64,000 nucleotides of DNA from Antarctobacter heliothermus (GCF_900188425.1 NZ_FZON01000005.1:62001-126000), one strand, 5' to 3'. Counted from the first letter of the stretch, positions 6,425 through 16,259 are shown. Made by a program: numbers and translations. The notes: generated by a model not told the origin, from the letters alone.

Positions 6425-9220
6425 TCAGTCGCGCGCCCGTTGCGAACCTTCGTCAATCGCGGCGCGCAGCTTTTTCTCGATCAGGTCGCGCTTGACCTTG
6501 GAGTGCAGTTTCAGCCCGAACATGTCCTTGACGTAGAACGTATCGACCACCTGTTCGCCATAGGTCGCGATGACGGCGGAGGCGATGTAGATGTTCAGGT
6601 TGGCCAGCGTGCGGGTAAGATCATACAGCAGGCCGGGACGGTCGCGGGTGTCCACCTCGATGATGGTAAAGATCTCGGAGCCGTCGTTGTCAAAGGTGAT
6701 GTGTGTCGGCACCCGGAATGCCTTTTCGCGCTTCTTGAGCTTGTCCTTGGGGCGGATCGCCTCTCGTGTGACAACCTCGCCTTTCAGAGTCTTGCGGATG
6801 GTTTCGCGCAGGCGCGGGATGCGGGTGTCCTCATAAGGTGATCCCTCGGAGTCCTGAATCCAGAACGCGGCTGTGGCGTAGCCGTCCTTGGTGGTGAAGG
6901 TCCGCGCATCGACGATGTTTGCCCCCGACAGCGCCAGCGCGCCCGCGAGACGGGAAAAGATGCCGGGGTGGTCCTGAAGCGCAAAACAGACGCGGGTGGC
7001 GTCGCGATCCTCATCCGGGTGGATGTCGATCTTGATCTCATCTTCCTGCAGGTCGCGCAAAAGTTTGGCGAACACGACATGCGCGGTGACATGCAGGCCC
7101 TGCCAATAGGGCGGATAATGCCGCCGGATTTCGGCAACCAGTGCGTCCTTGTCCCAGTCCGACAGCGCCGCACGCAAGGCTTTGCGCGCCTCGGTGCCGC
7201 GGTTCTCACGGTTGAGCGCCTCCATCCCGCCCTCAAGGGCGCGGCGCGTCTGGCGGTACAGCGCGCGGATCAGTGCGGCCTTCCAGTTGTTCCAGACGCC
7301 GGGACCGACGCCGCGAATGTCACAGACCGTCAGCACACAAAGCAGATCCAGCCGCTCGCGTGTCTGCACTGCCTTGGCAAAGTCGCGGACCGTGCGCGGA
7401 TCGGCGATGTCGCGTTTCTGCGCCATGTCGGACATCAGCAGATGATAGCGGACAAGCCATTCCACCGTGGCACATTCGCTTTTGTTCAGGCCCAGGCGGG
7501 GTGCGACGCTGCGCGCTATGCGTGCGCCCAGGATCGAGTGATCCTCATCCCGACCCTTGCCGATGTCGTGCAGCAGCAACGCCACATACAAGACTCGACG
7601 GTTGACGCCTTCCTTGAGGATTGTCGAGGCGACGGGCAGTTCCTCTGTCAGGTGGCCCAGTTCGATTTCGGACAGGTTCCAGATGCACTGGATGGTGTGT
7701 TCGTCCACCGTGTAGTGGTGGTACATGTTGAACTGCATCATCGCCACGATGGGCGCAAATTCGGGGATGACGGCGGCCAGCACGCCCAGTTCGTTCATTC
7801 GGTGCAGCGCACGTTCCGGATTGCCGTGTTTCAGCATCAGGTCAAGGAACAGGCGGCGCGCCTCTTCGTCGTCGCGGAAGCCGTTGTCGATCAGGTTCAG
7901 GTTCGCCTTGACCAGCCGCATGGCGTCCGGGTGGATCAGCAATCCGGTGCGCAGGCCTTCCTCGAACAGGCGCAACAGGTTCAGTTTGTCCGACAGGAAT
8001 GCCTCATCGTCGTCCAGCGCAAGGCGGTTGTTGACCACGCGGTAGCCGGGTTTGACCTGCGGCGGGCGGTTGAACAGCCGCTGGATCAGCGGCGCGCCCT
8101 TGGTGTGGTCCGCCTCCAGAGAGGTCAGCAGGATGCGCGTCAGATCACCGACGGCAGTGGCGTGGCGGAAATACTCCTGCATGAACCATTCCACTGCGCG
8201 CCGCCCGCCCCGGTCGTTGTAGCCCATGCGCGCGGCCACCTCGACCTGCATGTCAAAGCTGAGCTGTTCGTTGGCGCGCCCTGCGGCCAGATGCAGGTGA
8301 CAGCGCACCGCCCAGAGAAAACGCTCGGCCTGCACAAATGTTTCGTATTCCTCGGGACGGAACACACCCGCCGTCACCAGTCGCGACACGTCGTCGGTGT
8401 GGTGGACATACTTGATGATCCAGAACAGCGATTGCAGGTCGCGCAACCCGCCCTTGCCCTCTTTGACGTTGGGCTCGACCATGTAGCGCTGGCCCTGCTT
8501 GTCGTGGCGGGCATCGCGTTCCGACAGTTTCGCCTCGACAAATTCGCGTGCAGTGGCGTTGAAAAGATCGTTCCAGAGCGCCTTTTCCAGATCGTCGGCC
8601 AATCCCCGGTCGCCGATGAGAAAGCGGCTTTCCAGCATGGCGGTGCGGATCGTGAAATCTTCGCCTCCCAGGCGTAGGCAATCCCGCACCGTACGTGAGC
8701 TGTGTCCGACTTTCAGCCGCAAGTCCCACAGAATGTAGAGCATCGATTCAATGACGCTCTCGGCCCAGGCGGTGATCTTATAGGGGGTCAGGAACAGCAG
8801 GTCGACGTCGGAATAGGGGGCCATTTCGCCACGGCCATAGCCGCCGACCGACAGGACGGACAGACGCTCTGCCTCTGTCGGGTTGGGGCGCCGGTGCAGG
8901 ACTTCGGTGGCGATCTCAAAGGTCAGGCGGACGATGCAGTCGGTGATCCAGGTATAGGATCGTGTGGTCCGTCGCGCACCAAACGGTTCCAACGCAAAGG
9001 CCTCTGCCACTGCTGCGCGCCCGGCATCGCGGGCGTCGCGCAGGGTGGCGACCGTGTGCTTGCGGATGTCGGATTCCGCCGCGCCTTTTGGCAGGCCGGA
9101 AAACAGCGCGCTGCGCACCGCCGAGAGATCAAAGATCTCGGCGGCGGGCGCGATCAGGTCATCGGGGAGGGTTTCTGTGTCAGAAACCGCCGCCGGAGAG
9201 GTTGCTTGGGGCAGGGTCAA
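6425..9220 (-). CDS. glnD: Bifunctional [protein-PII] uridylyltransferase/uridylyl-removing enzyme
   Basis: Sensor of nitrogen status: uridylylates PII proteins when glutamine is low and removes UMP when it is high. The 931-residue protein has the family order: nucleotidyltransferase domain (about 90-300, with GGYGRGEMAPYSDVDLLFL carrying the metal-binding Asp pair), GlnD linker, HD hydrolase domain (LLHDIGKGRDEDHS, about 555-570), and two C-terminal ACT domains (HPGIFSRLAGALALSGANI at about 745, RPGLLYDLTRTLANLNIYI at about 855). The best start in frame is a TTG lying 41 bases inside the end of lppC. No good ribosome site is visible, so translational coupling is likely and the exact start is uncertain. 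Confidence 0.95.
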   Translation of the reverse strand: MTLPQATSPAAVSDTETLPDDLIAPAAEIFDLSAVRSALFSGLPKGAAESDIRKHTVATLRDARDAGRAAVAEAFALEPFGARRTTRSYTWITDCIVRLTFEIATEVLHRRPNPTEAERLSVLSVGGYGRGEMAPYSDVDLLFLTPYKITAWAESVIESMLYILWDLRLKVGHSSRTVRDCLRLGGEDFTIRTAMLESRFLIGDRGLADDLEKALWNDLFNATAREFVEAKLSERDARHDKQGQRYMVEPNVKEGKGGLRDLQSLFWIIKYVHHTDDVSRLVTAGVFRPEEYETFVQAERFLWAVRCHLHLAAGRANEQLSFDMQVEVAARMGYNDRGGRRAVEWFMQEYFRHATAVGDLTRILLTSLEADHTKGAPLIQRLFNRPPQVKPGYRVVNNRLALDDDEAFLSDKLNLLRLFEEGLRTGLLIHPDAMRLVKANLNLIDNGFRDDEEARRLFLDLMLKHGNPERALHRMNELGVLAAVIPEFAPIVAMMQFNMYHHYTVDEHTIQCIWNLSEIELGHLTEELPVASTILKEGVNRRVLYVALLLHDIGKGRDEDHSILGARIARSVAPRLGLNKSECATVEWLVRYHLLMSDMAQKRDIADPRTVRDFAKAVQTRERLDLLCVLTVCDIRGVGPGVWNNWKAALIRALYRQTRRALEGGMEALNRENRGTEARKALRAALSDWDKDALVAEIRRHYPPYWQGLHVTAHVVFAKLLRDLQEDEIKIDIHPDEDRDATRVCFALQDHPGIFSRLAGALALSGANIVDARTFTTKDGYATAAFWIQDSEGSPYEDTRIPRLRETIRKTLKGEVVTREAIRPKDKLKKREKAFRVPTHITFDNDGSEIFTIIEVDTRDRPGLLYDLTRTLANLNIYIASAVIATYGEQVVDTFYVKDMFGLKLHSKVKRDLIEKKLRAAIDEGSQRARD

Positions 9221-10370
9221 GGATCACCATCTGCTTGTCTTTTACCGTGGCCACCGCCAGCGCACGCCGGTTGGTGCCATCGTTCAACAGTCGGAATACA
9301 CCGCCCGTCCCGGTAAAGCCAGTCGAGGTAAGAGCCGTGGTGGACAGTGCGTCAGCGCGCCCCGCCAGAGCCAGAGTGCCGATGGCACTGATCCCGTCAT
9401 AGGCCAGACCGGCCAGCGGGTGCGGATCGGTGCCATAAGCGGTCTTGTAGCGCGCCGAGAACGCCGCAAGGCGCTGGGTGTCCGGCAGGGCAAACCACGC
9501 CCCGTCCGCGCCGGGCATGGAAAACAGATCCGGCCGCACGTCCCAACGGGTCAGACCAAGGTACTGAACCTTGTCCGCAGTCACGCCAGCCTCAGGCAAT
9601 TGCGTCAGCAGCATCTGCATGGCGGCGTTGGTGGCGTCGGTGGTGATAAAGATGCTGTCGGCGGCACCGGAATTGACCACACGACCAGCGGCTTGTGCGG
9701 CGTTCGACACGCCCTCGATCGAAAGTTGGTAGGGCTGCGATCCGACCACCTGAACTCCCGCTGCCGTCGCGGCCTTTTCGATTGCCAGCTTGCCCAACTG
9801 GCCTGCCACGTCGTCGGAATACAGGATGACCAGCTTGGACTTGCCGTTGCGGCGGGCGTGCTCGACCATGCGTAGCGCGGTGTTGTCAAAGGTCGCGCCA
9901 AGGATGAACACGTTGCCGCCCGCAATGGTCGGGTTGTTCGAAAAACCCAGCACGTTGATGCCCTCGTCCGACACGGCCAGACCTGCGGCATTCACCGCAT
10001 CGGCGCGCAGCGGTCCCAGAATGATCTTGGCGCCGTCATCGACCGCCTTCTGGGCCACAGCTGCGGCAGCAGGTGCCTGTCCGCCGGTGTCATAGACGCG
10101 CAGGTCGATGGTCACGGCGTCGCCAAGGTCCGCCATTGCCAGCCGAGCAGCGTTTTCCAGAGCGGTGGCAATGGGGGCCGCGCCACTGTCCGACTGCGGC
10201 ACCAACAGGGCGACAGGGATCGGTTTGCCGGTGTTGATCCGGGGGCCTCCGTCGCCGCCACCGCCAAGACCGGGCAGGCCGGAGGGGTCGCAAGCAGCCA
10301 GCGTGAGGGCCGCGGCCAGACCGGCCAATGGGCGCAGCGCCTTGCGGAGGTTGGTAAAAATGGCAAACAT
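9180..10370 (-). CDS. Penicillin-binding protein activator-like lipoprotein (LppC/LpoA type)
   Basis: A 396-residue outer-envelope lipoprotein. The signal peptide ends in a lipobox (LTLAAC, Cys about 27), followed by a Gly-rich linker and a periplasmic binding-protein type I fold of the LppC/LpoA family (VALLVPQSDSGAAPIATALENAA at the start, KIILGPLRADAV, then GFSNNPTIAGGNVF). In gammaproteobacteria LpoA activates PBP1A; the alphaproteobacterial members are shorter and lack the TPR half, so the partner is inferred. The lppC/rsmI/yraN/gshB neighbourhood, with lppC divergent, is widely conserved and supports the assignment. Its end overlaps glnD. Confidence 0.88.
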   Translation of the reverse strand: MFAIFTNLRKALRPLAGLAAALTLAACDPSGLPGLGGGGDGGPRINTGKPIPVALLVPQSDSGAAPIATALENAARLAMADLGDAVTIDLRVYDTGGQAPAAAAVAQKAVDDGAKIILGPLRADAVNAAGLAVSDEGINVLGFSNNPTIAGGNVFILGATFDNTALRMVEHARRNGKSKLVILYSDDVAGQLGKLAIEKAATAAGVQVVGSQPYQLSIEGVSNAAQAAGRVVNSGAADSIFITTDATNAAMQMLLTQLPEAGVTADKVQYLGLTRWDVRPDLFSMPGADGAWFALPDTQRLAAFSARYKTAYGTDPHPLAGLAYDGISAIGTLALAGRADALSTTALTSTGFTGTGGVFRLLNDGTNRRALAVATVKDKQMVILDPAPSNLSGGGF

Positions 10371-10469
10371 GAACTACAGGCTCCCTCGTGTTCTGCGCTT
10401 TTGGTGCGACACGGGTAGTGTGCGGCGCGATTTGCCGCCGATCATAAAGAAGCGAGAAAGGGGGGGCCA

Positions 10470-11378
10470 GTGACGATTGCGGACAATGCCGGGTCTGGTG
10501 GCGGATTGATGCCGGGACTGTACCTGATCGCCACACCGATCGGCAACGCGCGGGACATCACCTTGCGGGCGCTGGATCTGCTGGCGTCGGCGGATGTGCT
10601 GGTGGCAGAGGATACGCGCAGCCTGCGGCGGTTGATGGAGATCCAAGGCGTGGCGCTGGGTGACAGGCCGCTACTGGCGTACCACGATCACAACGGCGCG
10701 CGGATGCGACCGCGCCTGATGGCGGAACTGGAGGCGGGCCGCGCGGTGTTGTATGCCTCCGAGGCGGGCACGCCGATGATTTCGGACCCCGGTTTTGATT
10801 TGGCACGGGCGGCGTCGGAGGCGGGACATGCGGTGACAAGCGCGCCGGGGGCAAGCGCCGTGATCACGGCGCTGACGCTGGCGGGGCTGCCGACGGACCG
10901 ATTCCTTTTTGCCGGGTTCCTGCCGAACGCGGGTGGGCCACGCAAAACCGCTTTGCGGGATCTGTCGGGGGTTCCGGCAACATTGGTGTTCTACGAATCC
11001 CCCAGGCGGCTGCCCGACATGTTGGCGGCCGCGCAAGAGGTGCTGGGCGACCGCCAGGCCGCCGTTTGCCGTGAGTTGACCAAGAAATTCGAGGAGACCC
11101 GACGCGGCCACCTGTCCGAACTGGCCGATCACTACCGCGAAACCCCCGCCAAAGGCGAGGTGGTGGTGCTGATCGGGAAAGGGGCTTCAGGGTCTGTTAG
11201 GGAAATTGACCTAGAACATGAGGTGAACAAGGCGCTGGAAACGATGTCCGTGCGGGATGCGGCGGATTTTGTCTCGGCGCGGTTCGGGGTGAAACGGCGT
11301 CCGGTCTATCAATTGGCCATGCGCCTCGCTGAAACGGGCTCTGACAAAGAGGATGAAGATCGGGATGGGACTGGCTGA
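10470..11378 (+). CDS. rsmI: 16S rRNA (cytidine1402-2'-O)-methyltransferase
   Basis: Methylates the ribose of C1402 in the decoding centre of 16S rRNA using SAM. The 302-residue protein has the tetrapyrrole-methylase fold with LYLIATPIGNARDITLRAL near residue 17, EDTR and LLAYHDHN, then GTPMISDPG and GASAVITAL, all diagnostic of RsmI. A C-terminal helical region of about 60 residues follows. The start is a GTG behind a GGGGG-rich ribosome site; an ATG 13 codons later (MPGLYLIATP) would also give a full domain. It overlaps yraN by 26 bases, so the two are one operon. Confidence 0.95.
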   Translation: MTIADNAGSGGGLMPGLYLIATPIGNARDITLRALDLLASADVLVAEDTRSLRRLMEIQGVALGDRPLLAYHDHNGARMRPRLMAELEAGRAVLYASEAGTPMISDPGFDLARAASEAGHAVTSAPGASAVITALTLAGLPTDRFLFAGFLPNAGGPRKTALRDLSGVPATLVFYESPRRLPDMLAAAQEVLGDRQAAVCRELTKKFEETRRGHLSELADHYRETPAKGEVVVLIGKGASGSVREIDLEHEVNKALETMSVRDAADFVSARFGVKRRPVYQLAMRLAETGSDKEDEDRDGTG

Positions 11379-11751
11379 CTCCGCTGAAACGGGGCGACAG
11401 GCGACCGGGCTGTGCGGCTATCACACCGGCCTTGCCGCTGAGGACGGTGTCGCGTCTGACTATGCCCGGCGCGGCTATCCGCTGGTGGCGCGCCGTTGGC
11501 GCGGTCAGTCCGGTGAAATTGACCTTGTGATGCAGAACGGCGATGGGGTCATCTTGGTCGAGGTCAAGAAAAGCCGCAGTTTTGCACGGGCCGCCGACCG
11601 CCTGTCGCAACGCCAGATCAGGCGGTTGATGCAGGCGGCAGAGGAATTTCTGGGAACCCAGCCGCACGGCTCCCTGACGGATGTGCGGTTCGATGTGGCG
11701 TTGGTGAATGCATATGGTGACATCAAGGTGATTGAAAACGCGCTCTGCTGA
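11353..11751 (+). CDS. yraN: YraN family (UPF0102) putative endonuclease-like protein
   Basis: A 132-residue protein of the UPF0102 family, predicted to share the Holliday-junction resolvase/PD-(D/E)XK fold; its function is not established. The core motif is clear: GYPLVARRWRGQSGEIDLVM (Glu-Ile-Asp), then VILVEVKKS (the ExK pair), then RQIRRLMQAAEEFL. Length is normal for the family. It starts inside the end of rsmI and sits in the conserved lppC-rsmI-yraN-gshB cluster. An ATG four codons downstream is an alternative start. Confidence 0.92.
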   Translation: MKIGMGLADSAETGRQATGLCGYHTGLAAEDGVASDYARRGYPLVARRWRGQSGEIDLVMQNGDGVILVEVKKSRSFARAADRLSQRQIRRLMQAAEEFLGTQPHGSLTDVRFDVALVNAYGDIKVIENALC

Positions 11752-11855
11752 ATTGGTCCGGGTGAAATGGCCCTGTGCGGCGGCGAAGGGCGCGCCCGCA
11801 TTGCGCCCGCCCGCATCCTGCGCCATCTATGGCAAGAGATTTGCAGGGAAAGCAC

Positions 11856-12791
11856 ATGAAAATCGCCTTTCAGATGGACCCGATCACCGGGGTAGACATC
11901 AACGCCGACAGCTCTTTCCGACTCGCCGAAGAGGCGCAGGCGCGAGGGCATCAACTGTTTTACTACGGGCCGGACCAACTGGCCTATGAAGAGGGCCGTG
12001 TGACCGCGCGCGGTCACTGGATGACCGTGCAACGGGTAGAGGCCAGTCCGGCTGTGCTGGGGGAGCGTGTGGCCGTCGACCTGACAGAGATGGATGTGAT
12101 CTGGCTGCGTCAGGATCCGCCGTTCGACATGCATTATATCACGACGACCCATCTACTGGACCGGCTCAAGGACGACGTGCTTGTGGTGAATGACCCGTTC
12201 TGGGTGCGCAATTCGCCTGAAAAACTGCTGGTGCTGAACTTTCCGGACCTGACGCCGCCAACGGCCATCGCGCGGGACCTGGACGTGCTGCGCGCCTTTC
12301 GGGCGAAACACGGCGATGTGATCGTCAAGCCGCTATACGGCAACGGCGGCGCCGGTGTTTTCAAGCTGGGGGCCAGCGATGGCAACCTCAGTTCGCTTTA
12401 CGAGATGTTCACCGGCTTTTCGCGGGAGCCGTTGATTGTGCAGAAATACCTGCCGGCCGTGTCCAAAGGCGACAAGCGGGTCATCCTTGTGGACGGCGAA
12501 CCCGTGGGGGCGATCAACCGCGTCCCCGCAGAGGGCGAAGTGCGGTCCAACATGCACGTCGGCGGCAGGCCCGAGAAGGTGGCCCTGACGCAGCGCGATC
12601 TGGAAATCTGTGCGGCCATCGGGCCGGAACTGCGCGACAAGGGGCAGGTATTTGTCGGGATCGACGTCATTGGTGACTGGCTGACAGAGATCAACGTCAC
12701 CTCTCCGACCGGCATTCAGGAACTCGAACGCTTTGACGGTATCAACGTCGCCGAGAAGATCTGGCAAGCGATCGAACGCAAGCTGCCATGA
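11856..12791 (+). CDS. gshB: Glutathione synthetase
   Basis: ATP-dependent ligation of glycine to gamma-glutamylcysteine, the last step of glutathione synthesis. The 311-residue protein begins [20 protein letters not shown], the standard start of the bacterial enzyme, with [13 protein letters not shown], the ATP-grasp segment [17 protein letters not shown], and the metal-binding [15 protein letters not shown] near the end. I placed the start at the ATG behind an AGGGAAAG ribosome site; an upstream GTG in frame would add a basic stretch foreign to the family. Its stop overlaps the next gene (ATGA). Confidence 0.97.
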   Translation: MKIAFQMDPITGVDINADSSFRLAEEAQARGHQLFYYGPDQLAYEEGRVTARGHWMTVQRVEASPAVLGERVAVDLTEMDVIWLRQDPPFDMHYITTTHLLDRLKDDVLVVNDPFWVRNSPEKLLVLNFPDLTPPTAIARDLDVLRAFRAKHGDVIVKPLYGNGGAGVFKLGASDGNLSSLYEMFTGFSREPLIVQKYLPAVSKGDKRVILVDGEPVGAINRVPAEGEVRSNMHVGGRPEKVALTQRDLEICAAIGPELRDKGQVFVGIDVIGDWLTEINVTSPTGIQELERFDGINVAEKIWQAIERKLP

Positions 12792-13687
12792 GCCTGATGC
12801 GTCCGGTCTTGAACGCCTGGCTGCGCTGGACGGAAAAGCCCCATCTTGCGCGCACGCAGGACGCCGTTGCCCTGCGCCGCTCATTCGAGACCAAGGCGCG
12901 GTTCTATTTTCGCGCACCTTGGGGAACGCGATTTGAATCGGCGGCGCTGGAGGGCGTGCCGGTGTTACACGTCAACCCGTCCAAAGTGGGGCCAGTGATC
13001 CTGCATGTCCACGGCGGAGCCTTTGTCATGGGGTCGCCTCGGACGCATCGAGCGATGCTGGCATGCCTGTCACGCGATGCAGACGTGCCCGCGTGCCTGG
13101 TGAAATACCGTCTGGCGCCAGAGCACACCCATCCCGCCGCTCTGGACGACGTTCTGGCCTGTTACCGTGCCCTGATGGACCGGCCCGAAGGGGTCATTCT
13201 AGGCGGTGACAGCGCGGGTGGCGCATTGGTTCTGGCGGCGCTGGCCGAAATCTTGCGTCAGGGTATGCCCAGGCCACGCGGGGTCTTTGCCTTCTCGCCG
13301 ATCACTGACCTGACGCTGTCGGGCGACAGCGTGACACGCAACGCGGAGGCAGAGGTCATCCTACCGGTGGCACGCGCGCATGAGACGCTGGAGCGCTACC
13401 TGCAAGGCACTGACCCGCGAGATCCCAAAGCCTCACCGCTCTATGCCGACTTTGATGGGGCGGGGTCGGTCTGGCTGTGCGCTGGCGACACGGAAATCCT
13501 GCTGGATGATACACGGCGCATGGCGGACCGGCTGCGCGCACAGGGGGTCGTGGTCACCGAAGTCATAGCCCACGATCTGCCGCATGTCTGGCCGATGTTT
13601 CACAACCTCCTGCCGGAAGGGCGGGCGACGCTGCGCGACCTTGCGGTGTGGATCAACTCTCTTTCGCGGACAAAAGGCGATAGCTGA
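12788..13687 (+). CDS. Alpha/beta hydrolase (hormone-sensitive-lipase type esterase)
   Basis: A 299-residue cytoplasmic-type esterase of the HSL/acetyl-esterase family. The oxyanion-hole motif [12 protein letters not shown] lies near residue 75, the nucleophile elbow GGDSAGGA near residue 140, an acidic residue in [10 protein letters not shown] near 236, and a catalytic His in [10 protein letters not shown] near 265. Substrate is unknown, probably short-chain acyl esters. The ATG overlaps the gshB stop codon by four bases, so it is likely co-translated with gshB. Its last 35 bases overlap the convergent comM gene. Confidence 0.88.
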   Translation: MSLMRPVLNAWLRWTEKPHLARTQDAVALRRSFETKARFYFRAPWGTRFESAALEGVPVLHVNPSKVGPVILHVHGGAFVMGSPRTHRAMLACLSRDADVPACLVKYRLAPEHTHPAALDDVLACYRALMDRPEGVILGGDSAGGALVLAALAEILRQGMPRPRGVFAFSPITDLTLSGDSVTRNAEAEVILPVARAHETLERYLQGTDPRDPKASPLYADFDGAGSVWLCAGDTEILLDDTRRMADRLRAQGVVVTEVIAHDLPHVWPMFHNLLPEGRATLRDLAVWINSLSRTKGDS

Positions 13688-15167
13688 GCGCCTCGGCGAT
13701 GTGGGGGCGACAAACATCCGGGCTGTCGTCCAGATCGGCGATGGTGCGGGCGACGCGCAAAACGCGGTGATAGCCGCGTGCCGTCAGCGCAAAACGGTCG
13801 GCGGCGCGGGTGAGCAAGGCACGCCCCTCATCGTCCGGTGTCGCGATCTCGTCCAGGCACTGGCCCTCGGCGTCGGCATTGGTGCGCAGATCTTCGTGGT
13901 CGGCAAAGCGGGCTTCCTGTACGGCGCGGGCGGTGGCGACGCGGGCGGCAACCTCGGCCGAGGTATCGCCCGAGGCGGGCAAGTCGAGATCGGCAAAGGC
14001 CACTGGCGGCACCTCTAGTCGCAGGTCGAACCGGTCCATCAGTGGGCCTGAGATGCGGCCCAGGTAGTCCTCGCCGCAGTTTGGCGCTCGAGAACAGGCC
14101 TGCGCGGGATCGGTGAGATAGCCGCATTTGCAGGGGTTCGCCGCCGCCACCAGCAAAAACCGCGCCGGATAGCGAATGTGGGCGTTGGCGCGCGACACCA
14201 TGACCTCGCCCGTTTCGATCGGCTGGCGCAGGGTTTCCAACACACCGCGCGGAAACTCGGGGAATTCGTCCATGAACAGCACGCCATTGTGCGCCAGGCT
14301 GATCTCTCCGGGCTGGGCCGTGCGCCCGCCCCCGATCAGGGCCGCCATCGACGCAGTGTGATGGGGTTCGCGAAAGGGGCGGGTCCGGGAAATGCCACCA
14401 TTGGTGAGCAGTCCGGCGATGGAGTGGACCATCGAGGTTTCCAGCGCCTCGATCGGTGTCAGCGGCGGCAGGATGCCGGGCAGACGCGCGGCCATCATGG
14501 ATTTTCCGGACCCGGGCGGCCCGATCATCATCAGGTGATGACGCCCGGCGGCAGCGATTTCCAGCGCCCGCTTGGCCCGTTCCTGCCCTTTGACGTCGCG
14601 CAGGTCGCGTGTGGCGGATACAGGTGTGATCTCTCCGGGTGTGGCGGGTTCCAGCACATTGGCCCCGGAGAAGTGGCGCACGATGTCCAGCAGGTTTCCC
14701 GCGCCGATAACGGTGCAGGAGTCGACCCATGCGGCCTCTGCGCCAGAGGCGCGCGGGCAGATCAGGATGCGATCCTCATCCGCGGCGGCCATGGCGGCGG
14801 GCAGGGCGCCCACAACTGGCAAAAGGTCGCCATCAAGGGACAACTCGCCCAGGGCCACGGTCTGGGCGATGGCATCTTTGGGCAGGATGTCCAGCGCGGC
14901 CAACAGGCCAAGCGCGATGGGCAGATCGAAATGGGATCCGACCTTGGGCAGGTCGGCGGGGGCAAGGTTTACCGTGATGCGTTTGGACGGCAGCGCGATG
15001 GCCAGAGAGGTCAGCGCGGTGCGCACCCGGTCGCGCGCCTCTGACACTGCCTTGTCCGGCAGGCCGACGATGGAAAAGGCCGGAACGCCGGGGGTGACGG
15101 CGCATTGCACCTCCACCGGGCGGGCCTGCACCCCTTCGAAAGCCACCGTATGGGCGCGCGCAACCAT
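13653..15167 (-). CDS. comM: ComM/YifB family Mg-chelatase-like AAA+ ATPase
   Basis: Hexameric branch-migration helicase that helps integrate transforming DNA. The 504-residue protein has the N-terminal ComM domain (FSIVGLPDKAVSEARDRVRTAL, LPSKRITVNLAPADLPK), a Walker A at GPPGSGKSMMAARL (about 215), Walker B VLFMDEFPEF, and a C-terminal Mg-chelatase lid with a LRVARTIADL segment. Length is normal. A CtrA-like motif lies 46 bases upstream (see 15213-15227), consistent with CtrA control of competence genes reported in Rhodobacterales. It converges with, and overlaps by 35 bases, the esterase gene. Confidence 0.94.
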   Translation of the reverse strand: MVARAHTVAFEGVQARPVEVQCAVTPGVPAFSIVGLPDKAVSEARDRVRTALTSLAIALPSKRITVNLAPADLPKVGSHFDLPIALGLLAALDILPKDAIAQTVALGELSLDGDLLPVVGALPAAMAAADEDRILICPRASGAEAAWVDSCTVIGAGNLLDIVRHFSGANVLEPATPGEITPVSATRDLRDVKGQERAKRALEIAAAGRHHLMMIGPPGSGKSMMAARLPGILPPLTPIEALETSMVHSIAGLLTNGGISRTRPFREPHHTASMAALIGGGRTAQPGEISLAHNGVLFMDEFPEFPRGVLETLRQPIETGEVMVSRANAHIRYPARFLLVAAANPCKCGYLTDPAQACSRAPNCGEDYLGRISGPLMDRFDLRLEVPPVAFADLDLPASGDTSAEVAARVATARAVQEARFADHEDLRTNADAEGQCLDEIATPDDEGRALLTRAADRFALTARGYHRVLRVARTIADLDDSPDVCRPHIAEALSYRLLSAKES

Positions 15168-15212
15168 GAACCTCTCCGCATCGGAACCGAAGGGAGCCTG
15201 CGCCGGTCTTGG

Positions 15213-15227
15213 TTAGCAATTGGTTAA
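15213..15227. promoter_or_regulatory. CtrA-like binding site upstream of comM
   Basis: The sequence reads TTAG, seven bases, TTAA, followed by C. That is one mismatch from the CtrA full-site consensus TTAA-N7-TTAA(C). It lies 46-60 bases upstream of the comM start codon in a 76-base gap whose other side is the 3' end of a glutathione-transferase gene, so comM is the only gene it could drive. Recognition is by motif only. Confidence 0.5.
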
Positions 15228-15243
15228 CGCGCGCACGGGCGGG

Positions 15244-16125
15244 TTAAGAAACCGCGCCTGTTCCGTCGCGCAGGGCCACGAATTGCGGCCAGGCGTCCGG
15301 GTCGTTCACCGTCTTGTCGCGGCAAAAGGCGTTGCAAAAACCAAAGACGCGACCTTCGGTTTCCATCAGGTGCGTCACCGGATCACCGGAATAGGGGCAG
15401 GCGGTGTTTTCCGCTGTGCCGGTATCCACCGGCCGCGCAATGCGGGGGGCCGGACCGGGCCAGGGCACCTTTGCGTAATCGCGGTCATACCAGGGCAGCG
15501 TCGCGCCACGCGCGAGCCCCATTGCACGCCAACGGCGAAAGGCCGGATCGGCAAGATGGGCGTCAACATAGGCGCGCAGCCTGTCCGACACGGGCAAGGC
15601 ATAGCCCGCGATCCGTGCGGAAACCGGGGCATAAAACGCATCGGCGACCGAGTATTCGCCACAAAGCCACGGACCTCCCGACACGTCCAGAGCGTGGGTC
15701 CACAACACCTCCAGCCGCGCCAGATCCGCCTGCAATCCGTCCGGGACAGGGGTTTCAGCATAGGCCGCGCGCAGGTTCATCGGGCACAGCTCTCGCAATG
15801 TGCCAAAGCTGGAGTGCATTTCCGACGCAAGGCCCCTGGACAAAGCGCGCAGCGCCGGATCGGCGGGCCAGAGACTAGCCTCGGGGTGACGGTCATTCAG
15901 TTCCTCGGCGATGGCAAGGCTGTCCCAGATCACGGTTCCCTCTTCGGTGACCAGCGTCGGCACGGTGCGCGTGGGAACCATGGCGGCCATCTGCTCGGCC
16001 ACGCCGGCCTTCATGAAGTCGATCAGTTCGATCCCGACCGGAATGTCAAAGCGGCGAAACAGCAGCCAGGCTCGCAAGGACCAGCTGGAATAACTGTAGT
16101 CGCCAAGAAAAAGCTTTTGCGCCAT
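15244..16125 (-). CDS. Glutathione S-transferase fused to a cysteine-pair (YHS-like) tail
   Basis: A 293-residue protein. Residues 1-80 form the thioredoxin-like GST domain (LFLGDYSYSSWSLRAWLLFR, with the Ser-rich active-site start; RTVPTLVTEEGTVIWDSLAI with the cis-Pro), and about 85-210 form the helical C-terminal domain. A further segment of about 50 residues then holds CPYSGDPVTHLM and a GFCNAFCRDKTVNDP motif, with three cysteines resembling a small YHS/TRASH-like metal-binding module. GST activity is probable; the tail may bind metal or haem, which is inference. It is divergent from rpoHII, with a 212-base shared upstream region. Confidence 0.82.
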   Translation of the reverse strand: MAQKLFLGDYSYSSWSLRAWLLFRRFDIPVGIELIDFMKAGVAEQMAAMVPTRTVPTLVTEEGTVIWDSLAIAEELNDRHPEASLWPADPALRALSRGLASEMHSSFGTLRELCPMNLRAAYAETPVPDGLQADLARLEVLWTHALDVSGGPWLCGEYSVADAFYAPVSARIAGYALPVSDRLRAYVDAHLADPAFRRWRAMGLARGATLPWYDRDYAKVPWPGPAPRIARPVDTGTAENTACPYSGDPVTHLMETEGRVFGFCNAFCRDKTVNDPDAWPQFVALRDGTGAVS

Positions 16126-16259
16126 GGAACCTCTCCGGTTGCGTTTGCGTTTAAGTAACGAAGCGCAGCGGCATCCGGAAATCAGATTTCGTGAAAGGGG
16201 TGATCACCGAGCGAAATCGTCACGAAAATTTCAGGACGCAGCATTTTTTAGCCACAAAG

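Noticed and set aside
6968-8677. A 569-codon open frame on the plus strand opposite glnD, and similar long antisense frames at 3109-4008, 48203-49300 and elsewhere
   Set aside because: GC-rich codon bias leaves the opposite strand open by chance; these frames lack ribosome sites and sensible composition, and the sense genes are certain.
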